A stretch of 64,000 nt of DNA from Gammaproteobacteria bacterium (GCA_022825505.1 JAJDWR010000006.1:1-64000); one strand, 5' to 3'. Positions 1 through 9,642 are shown, counted from the stretch's first letter. Translations and numbers: made by a program. The notes: generated by a model from the letters alone, not told the origin.

Positions 1-900
1 GACGCCTCCGGCCTTCGCGAGATGCCCACCGAGTTCATCGGCGCGGGCGGCGAAAAGCGCATCGCGGATCTGTGCTGGCTTGCCGAAGGCAGGGGCGGTG
101 ACTCGGCGATCATTCTGATCGAGAACCAGTCCACGCCCGACCGGCGCATGCCGGCGCGGGCGACGACGCGAATCGGGCTGCTCTACGAATCGCTCGGCGG
201 CGAAGCGCGCGGGGCCGATGGACGGTTCCCGCCGGCGCTGGTCGTCGTGGTGTACACGGGACATCGGCGGTGGCGTTCCCCGGACGACCTGAGCGGCCTG
301 GTGCGGATGCCGGTCGGCCATCCGCTGCCGTGGCTGACCGGACGTCGCTACGCACGGCTTGATTTGCGCGACCCCGCGACGCAGTATCCCAAGCGTGGCA
401 ACCGCATGGCGGCGCTGGCGCAACTGGTATTCGCGGAGTCGTATGCTGACGCCATCGGCCTTCTCGGCGAAGTGCGCGGATGGCTGGACTTCGGGGACGA
501 GGACGAAGCGCGCCTGTTCCAGTGCTACCTGGACTGGTTCCACGAGACTGCGCCGGAGTCTCGTCCGCCGGATTGGAACCCGGAGCGCGAGAGAGAATTG
601 GAGGAGCTGATGGCCGAACAATCGATACTGCAGAGGAACAACGAGCGCTGGCTGAAGCGCCACCGGCAGGAGTTGTTGGCGGAAGGCCGCCGCGAAGCGA
701 TCGCCGAGGGCCGCCGCGAAGCGCTCGTGCGGCTGGCCGCGCGACGTTTCGACGCCGACACCGGGCGGCAGCTACAAGCCCGGTTGAGGGCCGTGGAAGA
801 CCCCGGCCGCCTCGACAGGGTGGGCGACCTGATCCTGGACAGCGAGACTGGCGAGCAGTTGCTCGGCGGACTCGACCGCGCCGGCCTGAACTCGGCCTGA
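1..900 (+). CDS. Rpn-like PD-(D/E)XK nuclease family protein, 5' end outside window
   Basis: The frame is open to the left edge, so the gene probably starts upstream; the first in-window ATG is at 22. An early Asp in RIADLCWLA, followed by beta-strand IILIENQ with Glu and Gln, matches the D...ExQ core of the Rpn (recombination-promoting nuclease) branch of the PD-(D/E)XK fold. The middle part resembles the usual Rpn alpha-helical region. The C-terminus is a charged helix with a duplicated AEGRREA unit. Members of this family are often mobile-associated and vary in number between strains. The missing N-terminus prevents judging whether the nuclease site is complete. I am fairly sure of the family and unsure of any cellular role. 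Confidence 0.7.
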   Translation, partial: DASGLREMPTEFIGAGGEKRIADLCWLAEGRGGDSAIILIENQSTPDRRMPARATTRIGLLYESLGGEARGADGRFPPALVVVVYTGHRRWRSPDDLSGLVRMPVGHPLPWLTGRRYARLDLRDPATQYPKRGNRMAALAQLVFAESYADAIGLLGEVRGWLDFGDEDEARLFQCYLDWFHETAPESRPPDWNPERERELEELMAEQSILQRNNERWLKRHRQELLAEGRREAIAEGRREALVRLAARRFDADTGRQLQARLRAVEDPGRLDRVGDLILDSETGEQLLGGLDRAGLNSA

Positions 901-1029
901 CGCCGCGCCCGCCAGCAGCGCCCACAGGCGTTTGCCCGTGTCGGCGCCGTACCGTATCTGGCCATCGACGCGCAACTGAACTGCCACGGCCACTTGAACG
1001 CGAAGTAGCATCATGCTTGCAGCCATGCT

Positions 1030-1061
1030 CTTATGGCCGTAAGATTTGATTATGGCCATAA
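1030..1061 (+). promoter_or_regulatory. Paired palindromes, putative VapB operator overlapping the vapB start
   Basis: A near-perfect palindrome, CTTATGGCCGTAAG (1030-1043), and a perfect one, TTATGGCCATAA (1050-1061), share the core TTATGGCC. Their centres are 19 bp apart, about two helical turns. The second contains the vapB ATG at 1052. Paired palindromes beside a ribbon-helix-helix antitoxin gene are the usual arrangement for VapBC autoregulation. The operator role is inferred. Confidence 0.6.
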
Positions 1062-1312
1062 CAAGCATCAAGTCCACTTATTCCCTGGACGTGGAGTCCG
1101 TACGCATGCTTGAAGCCCTGGCACAACGTTGGCAGGTATCGAAGTCCGAGGTGCTGCGGCGCGCCATTCGGACCGCTGCCGGAAGCGGTACCGAGAGCAA
1201 CGAAACCGCGCTCGATGCGCTCGAACGGCTGCAGTCCTGCGTGCGCGAGCGAAAGGTCGATCTTTCGGCGTGGGAACACGAAGTCAAGGCGGAACGTCTT
1301 GAAGCGGAATGA
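1052..1312 (+). CDS. vapB: VapB-type ribbon-helix-helix antitoxin
   Basis: An 86-residue protein. The N-terminus has a short beta-strand (TSIKSTYSLD) followed by two helices with SKSEVLRRAI, the standard ribbon-helix-helix DNA-binding pattern. The acidic C-terminal half is the expected toxin-binding segment. A TTG at 1046 is in frame, but the ATG at 1052 is preferred because it starts directly at the strand. The stop lies 12 nt before the PIN toxin start, so the pair is one operon. The protein should neutralise the toxin and repress its own promoter through the palindromes over its start codon. Confidence 0.8.
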   Translation: MAITSIKSTYSLDVESVRMLEALAQRWQVSKSEVLRRAIRTAAGSGTESNETALDALERLQSCVRERKVDLSAWEHEVKAERLEAE

Positions 1313-1324
1313 CACCGTCGCCAC

Positions 1325-1699
1325 GTGATCCACCTGGATACCAGCTTTCTGATCCGGGCGCTGAACCGTGGGTCGCCGGAAGACCGGAAACTACGGCTCT
1401 GGATTCAGGAGGGTGAAATACTGGGGATGAGCGCCGTCGCATGGGCCGAGTTGCTGTGCGGGCCGCTCAGTCCGGCCGAGAAGGAATTGGCCGCCGGCGT
1501 CGTCGAACAACGTCTCGATTTCATTCCCGGTCACGCCGAGATCGCGGCGCGCCTGTTCAACGAATCCGGAAGACGCCGTGGATCGCTGATCGACTGCATG
1601 ATTGCCGCGGCGGCCATTGCCGACGGTGCGCCATTAGCCACAAGCAACGATGCGGACTTCCGCCGATTTGTCGACGCGGGGCTGACTTTGGCTCCCTGA
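1325..1699 (+). CDS. vapC: VapC-type PIN-domain ribonuclease toxin
   Basis: A 124-residue PIN domain with a GTG start. The acidic metal-binding residues of the family are visible: D5 in LDTSFL, E42 in WAELL, D90 in IDCMIAAAA and D109/D111 in TSNDADF. The length is normal for VapC. PIN toxins cleave RNA, often tRNA, in a Mg-dependent way and are held inactive by the partner antitoxin encoded immediately upstream. The gene looks intact, with no missing acidic residue. The RNA target cannot be read from the sequence. Confidence 0.85.
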   Translation: MIHLDTSFLIRALNRGSPEDRKLRLWIQEGEILGMSAVAWAELLCGPLSPAEKELAAGVVEQRLDFIPGHAEIAARLFNESGRRRGSLIDCMIAAAAIADGAPLATSNDADFRRFVDAGLTLAP

Positions 1700-1781
1700 T
1701 GAATGCGAGGGCGTAAGCCGGGAGCTATTCGATCAACGCCGAATGACAGATGTCAGATGCACGGAGGAGCGGGCTCCCCGG

Positions 1782-3668
1782 TCACTCTGCCTCAAGGCTT
1801 TCCAGTAACGTCACCAGTCCCGGATAATCGAGACTGAGCTTTTGCAGCTTCTGCGGTCGCCCGGTTTCGGGCAATTGAAAGTCCAGAACGCGCTCACCTT
1901 CCGGGGTGACCTCGAACACTCTCTTGGTCTGCGAATTCATGACGACGGTGTTGCCGTTCGGGACTCGGGTGGCCGCTCCGGCAAATGGGCCGTGCCAGGC
2001 GCCGAGCGGCTCCTCGATGTACTCCCAGACGATCTCCGTCTGGTACGGGTCGCCACTCTCCGCGAGTTCGAAGCAGCCGTTATCGTCGTACGGCAATGCA
2101 ATTTCGACGATGGACGAATACGACATACCGAGACCAAATGCACCAATGGCTTCAGCCCCGGGGATGGTTCCGGCCCGATTGTTGTGAATGGTCAGGTCGC
2201 CGGGCCCGGGGAGATTATCGGCCTTTATGAAGTGCGGATCATGTTGCGCGCCAAGAATCTGACTTTCGGCGTCGCCGTAGCCATACACGGCCGGATTGCC
2301 GAACCGGTAGAGTATCCTCCCGCCTTTTCCGCAACGCCCGCCCTGGTCTGTTCTTGCCTCCGCTGTCGTGGTGCTGTGATCGATGATGTAAATCTCGCTG
2401 TGATTCACGCTGCTGAATACGATCAAGTCCCGCTCAGGCTCGTAATCGATGCCATTCGCGTGGAAGTGCCTCTGTGCATTGCCGGGAAAGTTGATGTCGA
2501 ATCGATCGTGGTTCTCGCGAATGTCGCCATAGTTTGGCCGGTTCGGGAATTGGTCCTGGACCATATGATCAAGGTCTGACCACATCCACACGATCTCGGT
2601 CGAACCGTCTTCCAGGTTCGGTTTCAATTCCAGAATCCGCTCGAACCAGCGTACTTCCCTTTCATTCCGTCGCGGCGTACGGCCGTGGAATTCGAGTTCC
2701 ACCCTGGGTACTGCGTTGTATTCCGTTACGAGAACGTTGCCGTTCGGCATGGGAGCGAAGTCATGATGCAGGCACACGTTGTTTTCGATGCAGTGACTGA
2801 ATTCCCAAAGAACCTCACCGTTCGGCGCCACGATTTCCAGGACTCCGTGGGCAGCGACCGGAAAGGTTCGCATATCGAAGAAGTCCCCAATGCCCGCTTG
2901 CCTAAGGAGATTGCCATCCGGAAGGAGATGCGAATGGACGCCTTCCGGCCCGTGTCCGGACGGCCATTCATGAACCAGGTTGCCCTGCGGATCCAGCAGC
3001 TTGGTTCCGGCGTTAATGGTGGTATCGCCGGCAGATCCTGACTCCGTGTAGAGCATGTAGGCCTCATACTGGCGGGGGTCCTCGCCGGGCAATATCGCAT
3101 CGACGACATCCGATCGGCCCAGCATCGCGACCAATTGCCTGACGTTCGCCAGGCCCTCCGGAGATGGAGGCACGGCACGCCGGTCGTACAGTTCCGCATT
3201 GCTCAACACCCAGTCACCGTCCAGATCGGCGCGGCGAAGCGCAGCGGCGGCTTGTTCCAGTTCCTCGAAGTCAATTTGGTCGTCACCGTCCTTGTCGATG
3301 ACCTTGATGGGCGTTTGCAAACGGAGCCAGCCCGGGATCGGGCCCGGGCCGCCAAGTTCACGCCTGTCCAGCAACTGGTCACCGTTGGCGTCAAGAGGCA
3401 TGAGTGACTCCTGAGCGGCCGCTATTTCAGGCGCATCCAGCTGCCCGTCCCCGTCCCGGTCCAGCGCCTCCAGCACAGGAACGCTGGGAAGAGACCACTC
3501 GTACGCATCGTAGTCGGGTGGTTCCGTTGAGGCTGTCCCTGCTTCCAGACCTGCAATATTGTTGCCCTGCCCGCGGACTGCCAGCGGAAACGTGCAAGTC
3601 ACACCGAGCGCTACGACCAATACAACGGTGAAGGAATGGCGCATTACCAGACTATTGGCGATGTTCAC
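1782..3668 (-). CDS. Secreted arylsulfotransferase-like protein with four N-terminal EF-hands
   Basis: A 628-residue protein with a GTG start; AGAGG six bases upstream supports this over the ATG at 3644. A signal peptide ends near VRGQ. Residues 70-160 contain four EF-hand loops of the D-x-D-x-D form (about 70-81, 93-104, 125-136 and 148-159), suggesting calcium binding outside the cytoplasm. The remainder is a beta-propeller of the arylsulfotransferase type, with His-rich strands such as HSHLLPDGN, HHDFAPMPNGN and HFHANGIDYEP, followed by IVFSSVNHSEIYIID. Known family members transfer sulfate between phenolic compounds by a histidine intermediate. The substrate is unknown. It stands alone and divergent from the TonB receptor gene. 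Confidence 0.7.
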   Translation of the reverse strand: MNIANSLVMRHSFTVVLVVALGVTCTFPLAVRGQGNNIAGLEAGTASTEPPDYDAYEWSLPSVPVLEALDRDGDGQLDAPEIAAAQESLMPLDANGDQLLDRRELGGPGPIPGWLRLQTPIKVIDKDGDDQIDFEELEQAAAALRRADLDGDWVLSNAELYDRRAVPPSPEGLANVRQLVAMLGRSDVVDAILPGEDPRQYEAYMLYTESGSAGDTTINAGTKLLDPQGNLVHEWPSGHGPEGVHSHLLPDGNLLRQAGIGDFFDMRTFPVAAHGVLEIVAPNGEVLWEFSHCIENNVCLHHDFAPMPNGNVLVTEYNAVPRVELEFHGRTPRRNEREVRWFERILELKPNLEDGSTEIVWMWSDLDHMVQDQFPNRPNYGDIRENHDRFDINFPGNAQRHFHANGIDYEPERDLIVFSSVNHSEIYIIDHSTTTAEARTDQGGRCGKGGRILYRFGNPAVYGYGDAESQILGAQHDPHFIKADNLPGPGDLTIHNNRAGTIPGAEAIGAFGLGMSYSSIVEIALPYDDNGCFELAESGDPYQTEIVWEYIEEPLGAWHGPFAGAATRVPNGNTVVMNSQTKRVFEVTPEGERVLDFQLPETGRPQKLQKLSLDYPGLVTLLESLEAE

Positions 3669-4179
3669 TGCAAACCTCTACAAAATCCTGAGTACAAACG
3701 ATAGTCCAAGACCTTTGGGTAATTGAGGCATTCTCAGCCCGGCTCTCTGCCGGCAATTCGCAGAACTTCACTTGCGAGCAACCGGCACTCCACCCGAAAA
3801 TCCGAACCTCCATAGTGGCAATGGTATACGAAAAAATGCGGCGCATAATTCGTGATTTGGAAATACAGAGTGAGCGAAGCCTCTGGTTATCATCAGGTCG
3901 CTTGTAATGTAGGCTCTAGCGAAGATGCCGGGAAGCCGGACGGGGAGACAGCCGAACGGACGGGGGTGACGGTTTGCACGCGGTAGGGAACGTTCGCCGA
4001 CGCTATGTGCTGGTGGGACCGGACCGGATCCTTCGGCGCCGCCCGCACAGCCATTATCCGAAACTCTCCCATCAAATGAGGTACCAAGAAGTCGGAACGC
4101 TTTTCCGGGCTCGTTTCAAGATGAAAAACCGCCGGGCCGTTGGGAGTTGGTTACAGAAGGCGGAAGCTGGGAGATCCTG
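3669..4179. other. 511-bp divergent intergenic region, no gene recognised
   Basis: This gap lies between the EF-hand sulfotransferase-like gene and the TonB receptor gene. The short ORFs in it show no recognisable domain and no good start context. It must contain the promoters of both flanking genes. I could not pick out convincing -35/-10 pairs, a riboswitch or an RNA gene. Confidence 0.5.
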
Positions 4180-7131
4180 ATGACCAAGTATGCTTTGTGC
4201 GCAGTACAATTCGTCGCGCTCTTGTCGTTGTTCTTTTTTCAGCCGCAGTCATTTGCACAAGACAGTGAAAATCAGGCGGCAGCAGACGAGCTGGTTGAGA
4301 TCATTGTAACGGGTACTCGAATAACCGGAAACGTAGATTCGGCATCAGCACTCGTTCAAGTGGATTTTGAAGAGCAATACGATAACCCCAGTGTGACAAT
4401 CTCCGAGTTCCTGAGAGAAAACGTTACGGCAAACTTCAGTCAGGAGGTCTTCGAAGATGAAGGCCTGCGCGTTGGCCGCGTCAACGGCAATCGTGTTGCC
4501 GGGCCAAATATATGGGGGCTCGGCGAAGAAAACACACTTACCTTTCTGAACGGGTCCCGAATCGCACTCAATCCGCTGCCCTCGGGGCGCGGATGGCTCA
4601 ATACCGATCTAAACGCGATCTTGCCTGGGATCGCAATACAGCGCACGGACGTTCTCCTGAATGGCGGCTCTGCCATTTATGGCACCGATGCTGTGGCAGG
4701 TGTCGTGAACCTGATTCCTCGCTACAGGTTCACAGGATTTGAGGTTCGTGCGCAGACCGAGGTCATTCCAAGTGAAATTTCAAGATATGGATCGCGAAAT
4801 ATCGAAGCCATCTTTGGCACCGGCTTCAACGATGAGAAAGGCAGCTTCATCATCGCCGGCAATTTCACGGACACCAGCTTGAACGATGCCGACGCACTGG
4901 GCCTGAATGGCCAGAACACCCCGGAGTTTACGTCACCCGTTACTGCTGACGATGTTGGCACTGATCCTGGACAGATATTGAATCGGAGCGCATATGGAAA
5001 TTACGGTGGCGGCATGGGACGCGCAGCCGATCCGCTGTTGACAGATCCGCTTTGCGGCGCTGTAGATATGTTTCCCGGCGAACCGTATTGGTATTTCGGG
5101 GAGGTGGCTCCCCGCGGTGTGTCAAGGCGCGGAGAGTGCTTGCAATACAATGCGCCAAGGACAGACGGTCGCGATTCCGGGCGCTGGACCGTGTTTAGCG
5201 CGATTCAATACGACGTAAATGATGAACTGCAATTGAGTGCCGAATTATCTCGTCACCAACGCACGCAATTTGACCTGATCCGTTTTGGTGACGCCGCTGC
5301 ACTGCGAATCCGCAATGACATTCCATCCAGCCACCCGGGAATTCTTTACAACCGGTCAATAGATCCAACCTGGGCTGGAGCCGCAATTGGTCCTTCTCTG
5401 TTCTACGCCTCAAGTGTCGATCGCCCGGTAGGTTATGAAACTGAGCAGAAATACGAGTCTGAGTCGACATTCCTGAAGCTATCGTCAGACTGGGCGATCA
5501 GTGACGCTTTACAGTTCGAGTTGTCCGCTGTCTTGTCGGAAAACGAAGCGGCCCACCCGCAAACCCGAACGAGGAAGGACAGATACAGCAACGCCCTGGC
5601 CGGGCTTGGCGGACCTGACTGCGATCCAGTCTCCGGGACACGCGGTGCGGGAGGCTGTGAGTACTATAACCCTTTCTTCAGCGCACTCCTGCCCGATGCA
5701 GGAAGCCTCGGTCTGGCTAATTCAGACGAGTTACTTGAGTGGCTGATTCCTACGGACGACGCGATTCGAGTCGGCAATTCGAAGCTCATGTCGATCGATG
5801 CGCTGCTAAATATCACAACAGGCATCAGCCTGCCGGGCGGCGATATTAGCGTCGCCCTCGGCGCGAGCTACAAGGAAGAGGAGAATTCCGTCCAGTATTC
5901 TGAGGGTTTTCGGTCTGCCGTCTACCTGGGGCTTGATTCTGCGTTGGAGAATTTTACCGGGAACCGAGAAAATGAGGCGTTGTTCGCGGAGTTTCTCTTT
6001 CCCATTGGCGAAAACTTCAATGTGCAATTGGCGGGACGCCTGGACGACTACTCGGACGTAGGCAGTACCTTCAACCCGAAGCTGGGAGTTGTATGGGATG
6101 TCAGCGACCGCGCAACATTGCGTGCGTCGTACGGAGAATCGTTCAAGGCGCCAACGGTACTTCATACCCAAAGAAATGTAATCACTCTGACTTTCCCGCC
6201 ACAGCCCACCGGAGGGCGAAATTTTCCCCGTACGCCGTTGTCAGGGGTATCGGGACCACTTGGAGGCAGTTTGGAACCACAAACTGCGGAAATCCTGAGC
6301 CTCGGCGGTGATTTCGTCCTGATAGATGGCTGGAATCGGCTGGAAGATCTTTCACTCAGTGTGTCGTATGTGAACATTTCATTCAAGAATCAGATTGGTT
6401 TTCTAATCGAGAGATCCCGGGTACCAGCCGTCCAGGATCGTGGCGTCAGCGCGTTGGGTGATTGCGGTCGAACCACGGGAAGTGATTTCGATGGGCTTCG
6501 CGAGATTGGTATCGATACCGGAGCTCCATGCTTTGAATTTACGCAAGGCGCGGTGCCGATCGGTACCGACCCCAGAGACGGTGCAGACCTTTTCGCCGCG
6601 TCCGATCTGACGGTTTCATACCGCTTGTATTCAAACTTCTCGGGAGCGGAACTTGAAGGTGTCGATTTCCGTCTGAATTCGACAGTGGATACACCGGTCG
6701 GGAGTCTTCGAGCGGGTCTGAACTTGACCTACATGCTCGAATATACGGTCGGACAAATAGGCGGCATGACGGGGATATTTGACGTCGTTGGTATAGCCGG
6801 GGCCACCGGCGGCGCGAATCGCGACGTTCCTGAATTCAACATCAACATGCCGCTGAGAATGCGCTGGTCCGATGATGGTTGGCTTGGAGGACACAGCACC
6901 AGCCTCACGGCACGTTACTCGAGCGAAATCGAGAACACGAACGGAACCACGAATACCGGTGCGCTGACGACTGTCGATCTTCAGCATGGTTGGGACATCA
7001 CCGAGAACTCATCGATAAGACTCACTGTTCGCAATCTTGTCGAGAGCAAACCCGATCGCCCCGGCGACCCATTCTTGCTGGTTAGAGAGGGTGTAAGGAC
7101 GTATTATCTGAACTTTGCCTTGACATACTGA
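4180..7131 (+). CDS. TonB-dependent outer-membrane receptor
   Basis: A 983-residue protein. The ATG at 4180 is chosen over an in-frame TTG at 4147 because it has GGGAG upstream and opens directly into a signal peptide ending at FAQ. A TonB-box-like segment (ELVEIIVTGTRI) follows, then a plug domain with the typical GGSAIYGTDAVAGVVNLI stretch. A long 22-strand barrel region ends in an aromatic residue (LNFALTY), as outer-membrane proteins do. The sulfatase gene starts about 50 nt downstream on the same strand, so the ligand may be a sulfated compound rather than iron. The ligand is inference. Confidence 0.88.
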   Translation: MTKYALCAVQFVALLSLFFFQPQSFAQDSENQAAADELVEIIVTGTRITGNVDSASALVQVDFEEQYDNPSVTISEFLRENVTANFSQEVFEDEGLRVGRVNGNRVAGPNIWGLGEENTLTFLNGSRIALNPLPSGRGWLNTDLNAILPGIAIQRTDVLLNGGSAIYGTDAVAGVVNLIPRYRFTGFEVRAQTEVIPSEISRYGSRNIEAIFGTGFNDEKGSFIIAGNFTDTSLNDADALGLNGQNTPEFTSPVTADDVGTDPGQILNRSAYGNYGGGMGRAADPLLTDPLCGAVDMFPGEPYWYFGEVAPRGVSRRGECLQYNAPRTDGRDSGRWTVFSAIQYDVNDELQLSAELSRHQRTQFDLIRFGDAAALRIRNDIPSSHPGILYNRSIDPTWAGAAIGPSLFYASSVDRPVGYETEQKYESESTFLKLSSDWAISDALQFELSAVLSENEAAHPQTRTRKDRYSNALAGLGGPDCDPVSGTRGAGGCEYYNPFFSALLPDAGSLGLANSDELLEWLIPTDDAIRVGNSKLMSIDALLNITTGISLPGGDISVALGASYKEEENSVQYSEGFRSAVYLGLDSALENFTGNRENEALFAEFLFPIGENFNVQLAGRLDDYSDVGSTFNPKLGVVWDVSDRATLRASYGESFKAPTVLHTQRNVITLTFPPQPTGGRNFPRTPLSGVSGPLGGSLEPQTAEILSLGGDFVLIDGWNRLEDLSLSVSYVNISFKNQIGFLIERSRVPAVQDRGVSALGDCGRTTGSDFDGLREIGIDTGAPCFEFTQGAVPIGTDPRDGADLFAASDLTVSYRLYSNFSGAELEGVDFRLNSTVDTPVGSLRAGLNLTYMLEYTVGQIGGMTGIFDVVGIAGATGGANRDVPEFNINMPLRMRWSDDGWLGGHSTSLTARYSSEIENTNGTTNTGALTTVDLQHGWDITENSSIRLTVRNLVESKPDRPGDPFLLVREGVRTYYLNFALTY

Positions 7132-7145
7132 CGGTCCCTGTCAGT
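7127..7145 (+). other. Intercistronic hairpin between TonB receptor and sulfatase genes
   Basis: ACTGAC and GTCAGT form a perfect 6-bp stem around a 7-nt loop, overlapping the receptor stop codon. No U-tract follows, so it is more likely an mRNA-processing or attenuating structure than a strong terminator. Confidence 0.4.
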
Positions 7146-7182
7146 GGTCCCTAACTTCTTGTTGTATCTTGAGCAGTCGATT

Positions 7183-8706
7183 ATGAAAAGCAGATTTGCA
7201 AGGTCTTTCCGCATCATGGCGGTCCTTTACTCACTGGCAGCATTCTTTGCCGTGCCTGGACCGCTGGCGGCTCAATCAGCGAATCCGAATGTCATCCTGG
7301 TCCTGGTCGATGACCAGGGATGGACGGGTACGTCCGTGCAGATGGCGGATAGCGTTCCGGCCTCAAGGAGCGATCTCTATTTGACGCCGTCGCTTGAGAA
7401 GTTCGCCGAACAGGGAGTCAGGTTCTCAAGCGGTTATTCGTCAGCGTCAAACTGTTCGCCGGCGCGTATGAGCATTCAGACCGGCAAAACCGCCCCCAGG
7501 CTCAAGTCAACCGACATTACCGCCGTTCATCCCGCGAACTATGGCCAGGAGCCTTTCGGCGAACGCATGTACCAACGCGCATACGTAAACAAACCCTTGA
7601 TCATGGAGCTACCGGCGAGCGAGTTGGCGACGGATGAGCAGACCATCGCCGAGGTCTTGAAGGCCTCCAAACCGGAATATGTCTCTGCACATTTTGGCAA
7701 GTGGCATCTCGGCACATCTCCAGGCCTGCACGGTTACGATGTGCATAGCGGAAATACGTCAAATGTGGAAGGGAATATTGGGGAGCCCGATCCAAAACGA
7801 ACCACGGAAGTAACGGATCAGGCGATTGGATTCCTCAGGGAACAGGCGGAATCCGGTCGGCCCTTCTTCATGCAGGTTTCCTACTATGCCGTACATACTC
7901 CTTTGCTTGCGCACGAATCGAACATTGAAAAAGTCCAGCGTCGGCAAAACGAGCAGCGCAGAAATGACACGCGCAATCGGTTGTTCACGCATCGTGATCC
8001 CGTGTATGCAGCCATGACAGAGGAACTTGACAGTGCCCTGGGATCGCTGATGGACGCTGTTGACGATCTGGGAATGACAAGTACCACGTACATGATCTAT
8101 ACGTCGGACAACGGCGCAGAGATTCTGAATTCCTTCACAAGCAACGCTCCGCTTGCTCGAGGGAAGACATCTGTTTGGGAAGGCGGTATCAGGGTTCCCT
8201 TCCTGGTGAAAGGCCCGGGCGTCAGGATCAATAGTCAGGTTGACTGGCCAGTCATTGGTCATGACATTCTTCCGACCATTGCCGACTGGGTTGGCATCAA
8301 TAATTTGCCGCCTGATCTGGATGGCCAGAGCTTTGCACAGGTACTTACAGAAACAGATTCTTCAACCCGAAACAGGGAAAATGGATTGATTTGGTATTAC
8401 GGCGCCTATCGGAATGTAAAGCACGTCTCTCCTCAGATGGCGATACGCCAGGGCGACCACAAACTGTATTGGGATATCCAGAACAACAGGGTTAATCTGT
8501 TTGATCTCTCACTGGATCTTGGGGAAACGACCAATCTCTCCGGCTTCTACCCTTCGATTGCGGATTCGCTCCTGAGTCAATTGAAAGCCTATATGAACGA
8601 TGTCGGAATAGTTCTTCCCAAACGCAATCCTGACTACGATCCGTCAACTGACCCTGGATTGACACTACGTGTCGGCGCACTGCAGGAACCCGGTTCACAA
8701 GATTAA
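7183..8706 (+). CDS. Secreted Cys-type sulfatase
   Basis: A 507-residue protein from the ATG at 7183; the in-frame GTG at 7144 only adds sequence before the signal peptide, which ends near PLAAQS. Metal-binding Asp pair in ILVLVDDQGW. The sulfatase signature NCSPARMSIQTGK carries C91 in C-x-P-x-R, the residue converted to formylglycine. FGKWHLG, SDNGAE and RVPFLVKGPG are further family landmarks. The enzyme should hydrolyse sulfate esters in the periplasm or outside. It probably forms an operon with the preceding TonB receptor gene. The maturation enzyme is not in this window. Substrate is unknown. Confidence 0.9.
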   Translation: MKSRFARSFRIMAVLYSLAAFFAVPGPLAAQSANPNVILVLVDDQGWTGTSVQMADSVPASRSDLYLTPSLEKFAEQGVRFSSGYSSASNCSPARMSIQTGKTAPRLKSTDITAVHPANYGQEPFGERMYQRAYVNKPLIMELPASELATDEQTIAEVLKASKPEYVSAHFGKWHLGTSPGLHGYDVHSGNTSNVEGNIGEPDPKRTTEVTDQAIGFLREQAESGRPFFMQVSYYAVHTPLLAHESNIEKVQRRQNEQRRNDTRNRLFTHRDPVYAAMTEELDSALGSLMDAVDDLGMTSTTYMIYTSDNGAEILNSFTSNAPLARGKTSVWEGGIRVPFLVKGPGVRINSQVDWPVIGHDILPTIADWVGINNLPPDLDGQSFAQVLTETDSSTRNRENGLIWYYGAYRNVKHVSPQMAIRQGDHKLYWDIQNNRVNLFDLSLDLGETTNLSGFYPSIADSLLSQLKAYMNDVGIVLPKRNPDYDPSTDPGLTLRVGALQEPGSQD

Positions 8707-8820
8707 CGCAGACGCTGACATCATTCCCATGTAACTCTGGGCGTTGCGGTCGTCATGATTCCATTCGGCGCAATCTCTGTGCTTGGGTAGATTGCCAGGC
8801 ACAGGCGGGAGAGCGAGCAA

Positions 8821-9642
8821 ATGATTGAGTTGTACCATCACGGTTCGTCTGTTTGTGCCGCCAAGGTGCGTTGGGGATTGGTCGAGAAGGGCCTCGATTT
8901 CGAGACGCACTACATCGATATCCTCAAAGGCGAGCAGTTCGATCCGGAATACCGCAAACTGAATCCGAAAGCGGTTGTTCCAACGCTGGTGCACGACGGC
9001 CTCGTGATCACCGAATCGACGGTGATCCTCGAATATCTGGATCTGGTCTTTCCCGAAAAGCGGTTGACACCGAGTGATCCGCTTGAATACGTCAAGACAC
9101 GATACTGGACAAAAGCCCTGGATGAATACCTGCATATCTCCTGCGGCACGCTGACCTTTGCGTCCGCGCATCGGCACACCCTTCGCAAGAACCTGAGCGA
9201 GTCAGAGCTGGAAGAGTTCCTTGCGAATACACCGTCGGACTCGGTTACCAAGGACTGGGCCGGGCGCAAGCAACAGCTTGTCGCATTTGGCTTCGGGGCT
9301 CCAGGCGTTGCCGAGATGGTGCTCATGTATGACAAGTATCTGGCCGAGATGAATAGTGAGCTGCAAGTCACCACATGGCTGGCCAGTGACGAATTTGGCT
9401 TGGCCGACGTATCGCTCACGCCCTACGTGAACCGAATCGCGATGCTGGGCATGAGTGAGTGGTGGGAGCGCGGTCGATACCCGTTCCTCGAGAACTGGTG
9501 GCAACGGATACAGGGTCGGTCCACGTTCAAGTCGAGCATTCTTGACTGGTGTCCCGAGGATTTGACGAACGACCTCATGACGTTTGGCAGCATGAGCTGG
9601 CCTGAGGTGCGGCAAATCTTGATGTCCGCCGAGACGCATTAG
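8821..9642 (+). CDS. Glutathione S-transferase family protein
   Basis: A 273-residue cytosolic protein. The thioredoxin-like N-terminal domain contains YHHGSSVCAAKVRW, the cis-proline region KAVVPTLVHDG and the ESTVILEYL segment that contacts glutathione. The C-terminal helical domain includes FGLADVSLTPYVNR. It is somewhat longer than the roughly 200-220 residues common in the family because of an extended linker after the N-terminal domain. SSVC near the active site could supply Ser or Cys catalysis. A LysR regulator gene follows on the same strand. Substrate unknown. Confidence 0.85.
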   Translation: MIELYHHGSSVCAAKVRWGLVEKGLDFETHYIDILKGEQFDPEYRKLNPKAVVPTLVHDGLVITESTVILEYLDLVFPEKRLTPSDPLEYVKTRYWTKALDEYLHISCGTLTFASAHRHTLRKNLSESELEEFLANTPSDSVTKDWAGRKQQLVAFGFGAPGVAEMVLMYDKYLAEMNSELQVTTWLASDEFGLADVSLTPYVNRIAMLGMSEWWERGRYPFLENWWQRIQGRSTFKSSILDWCPEDLTNDLMTFGSMSWPEVRQILMSAETH

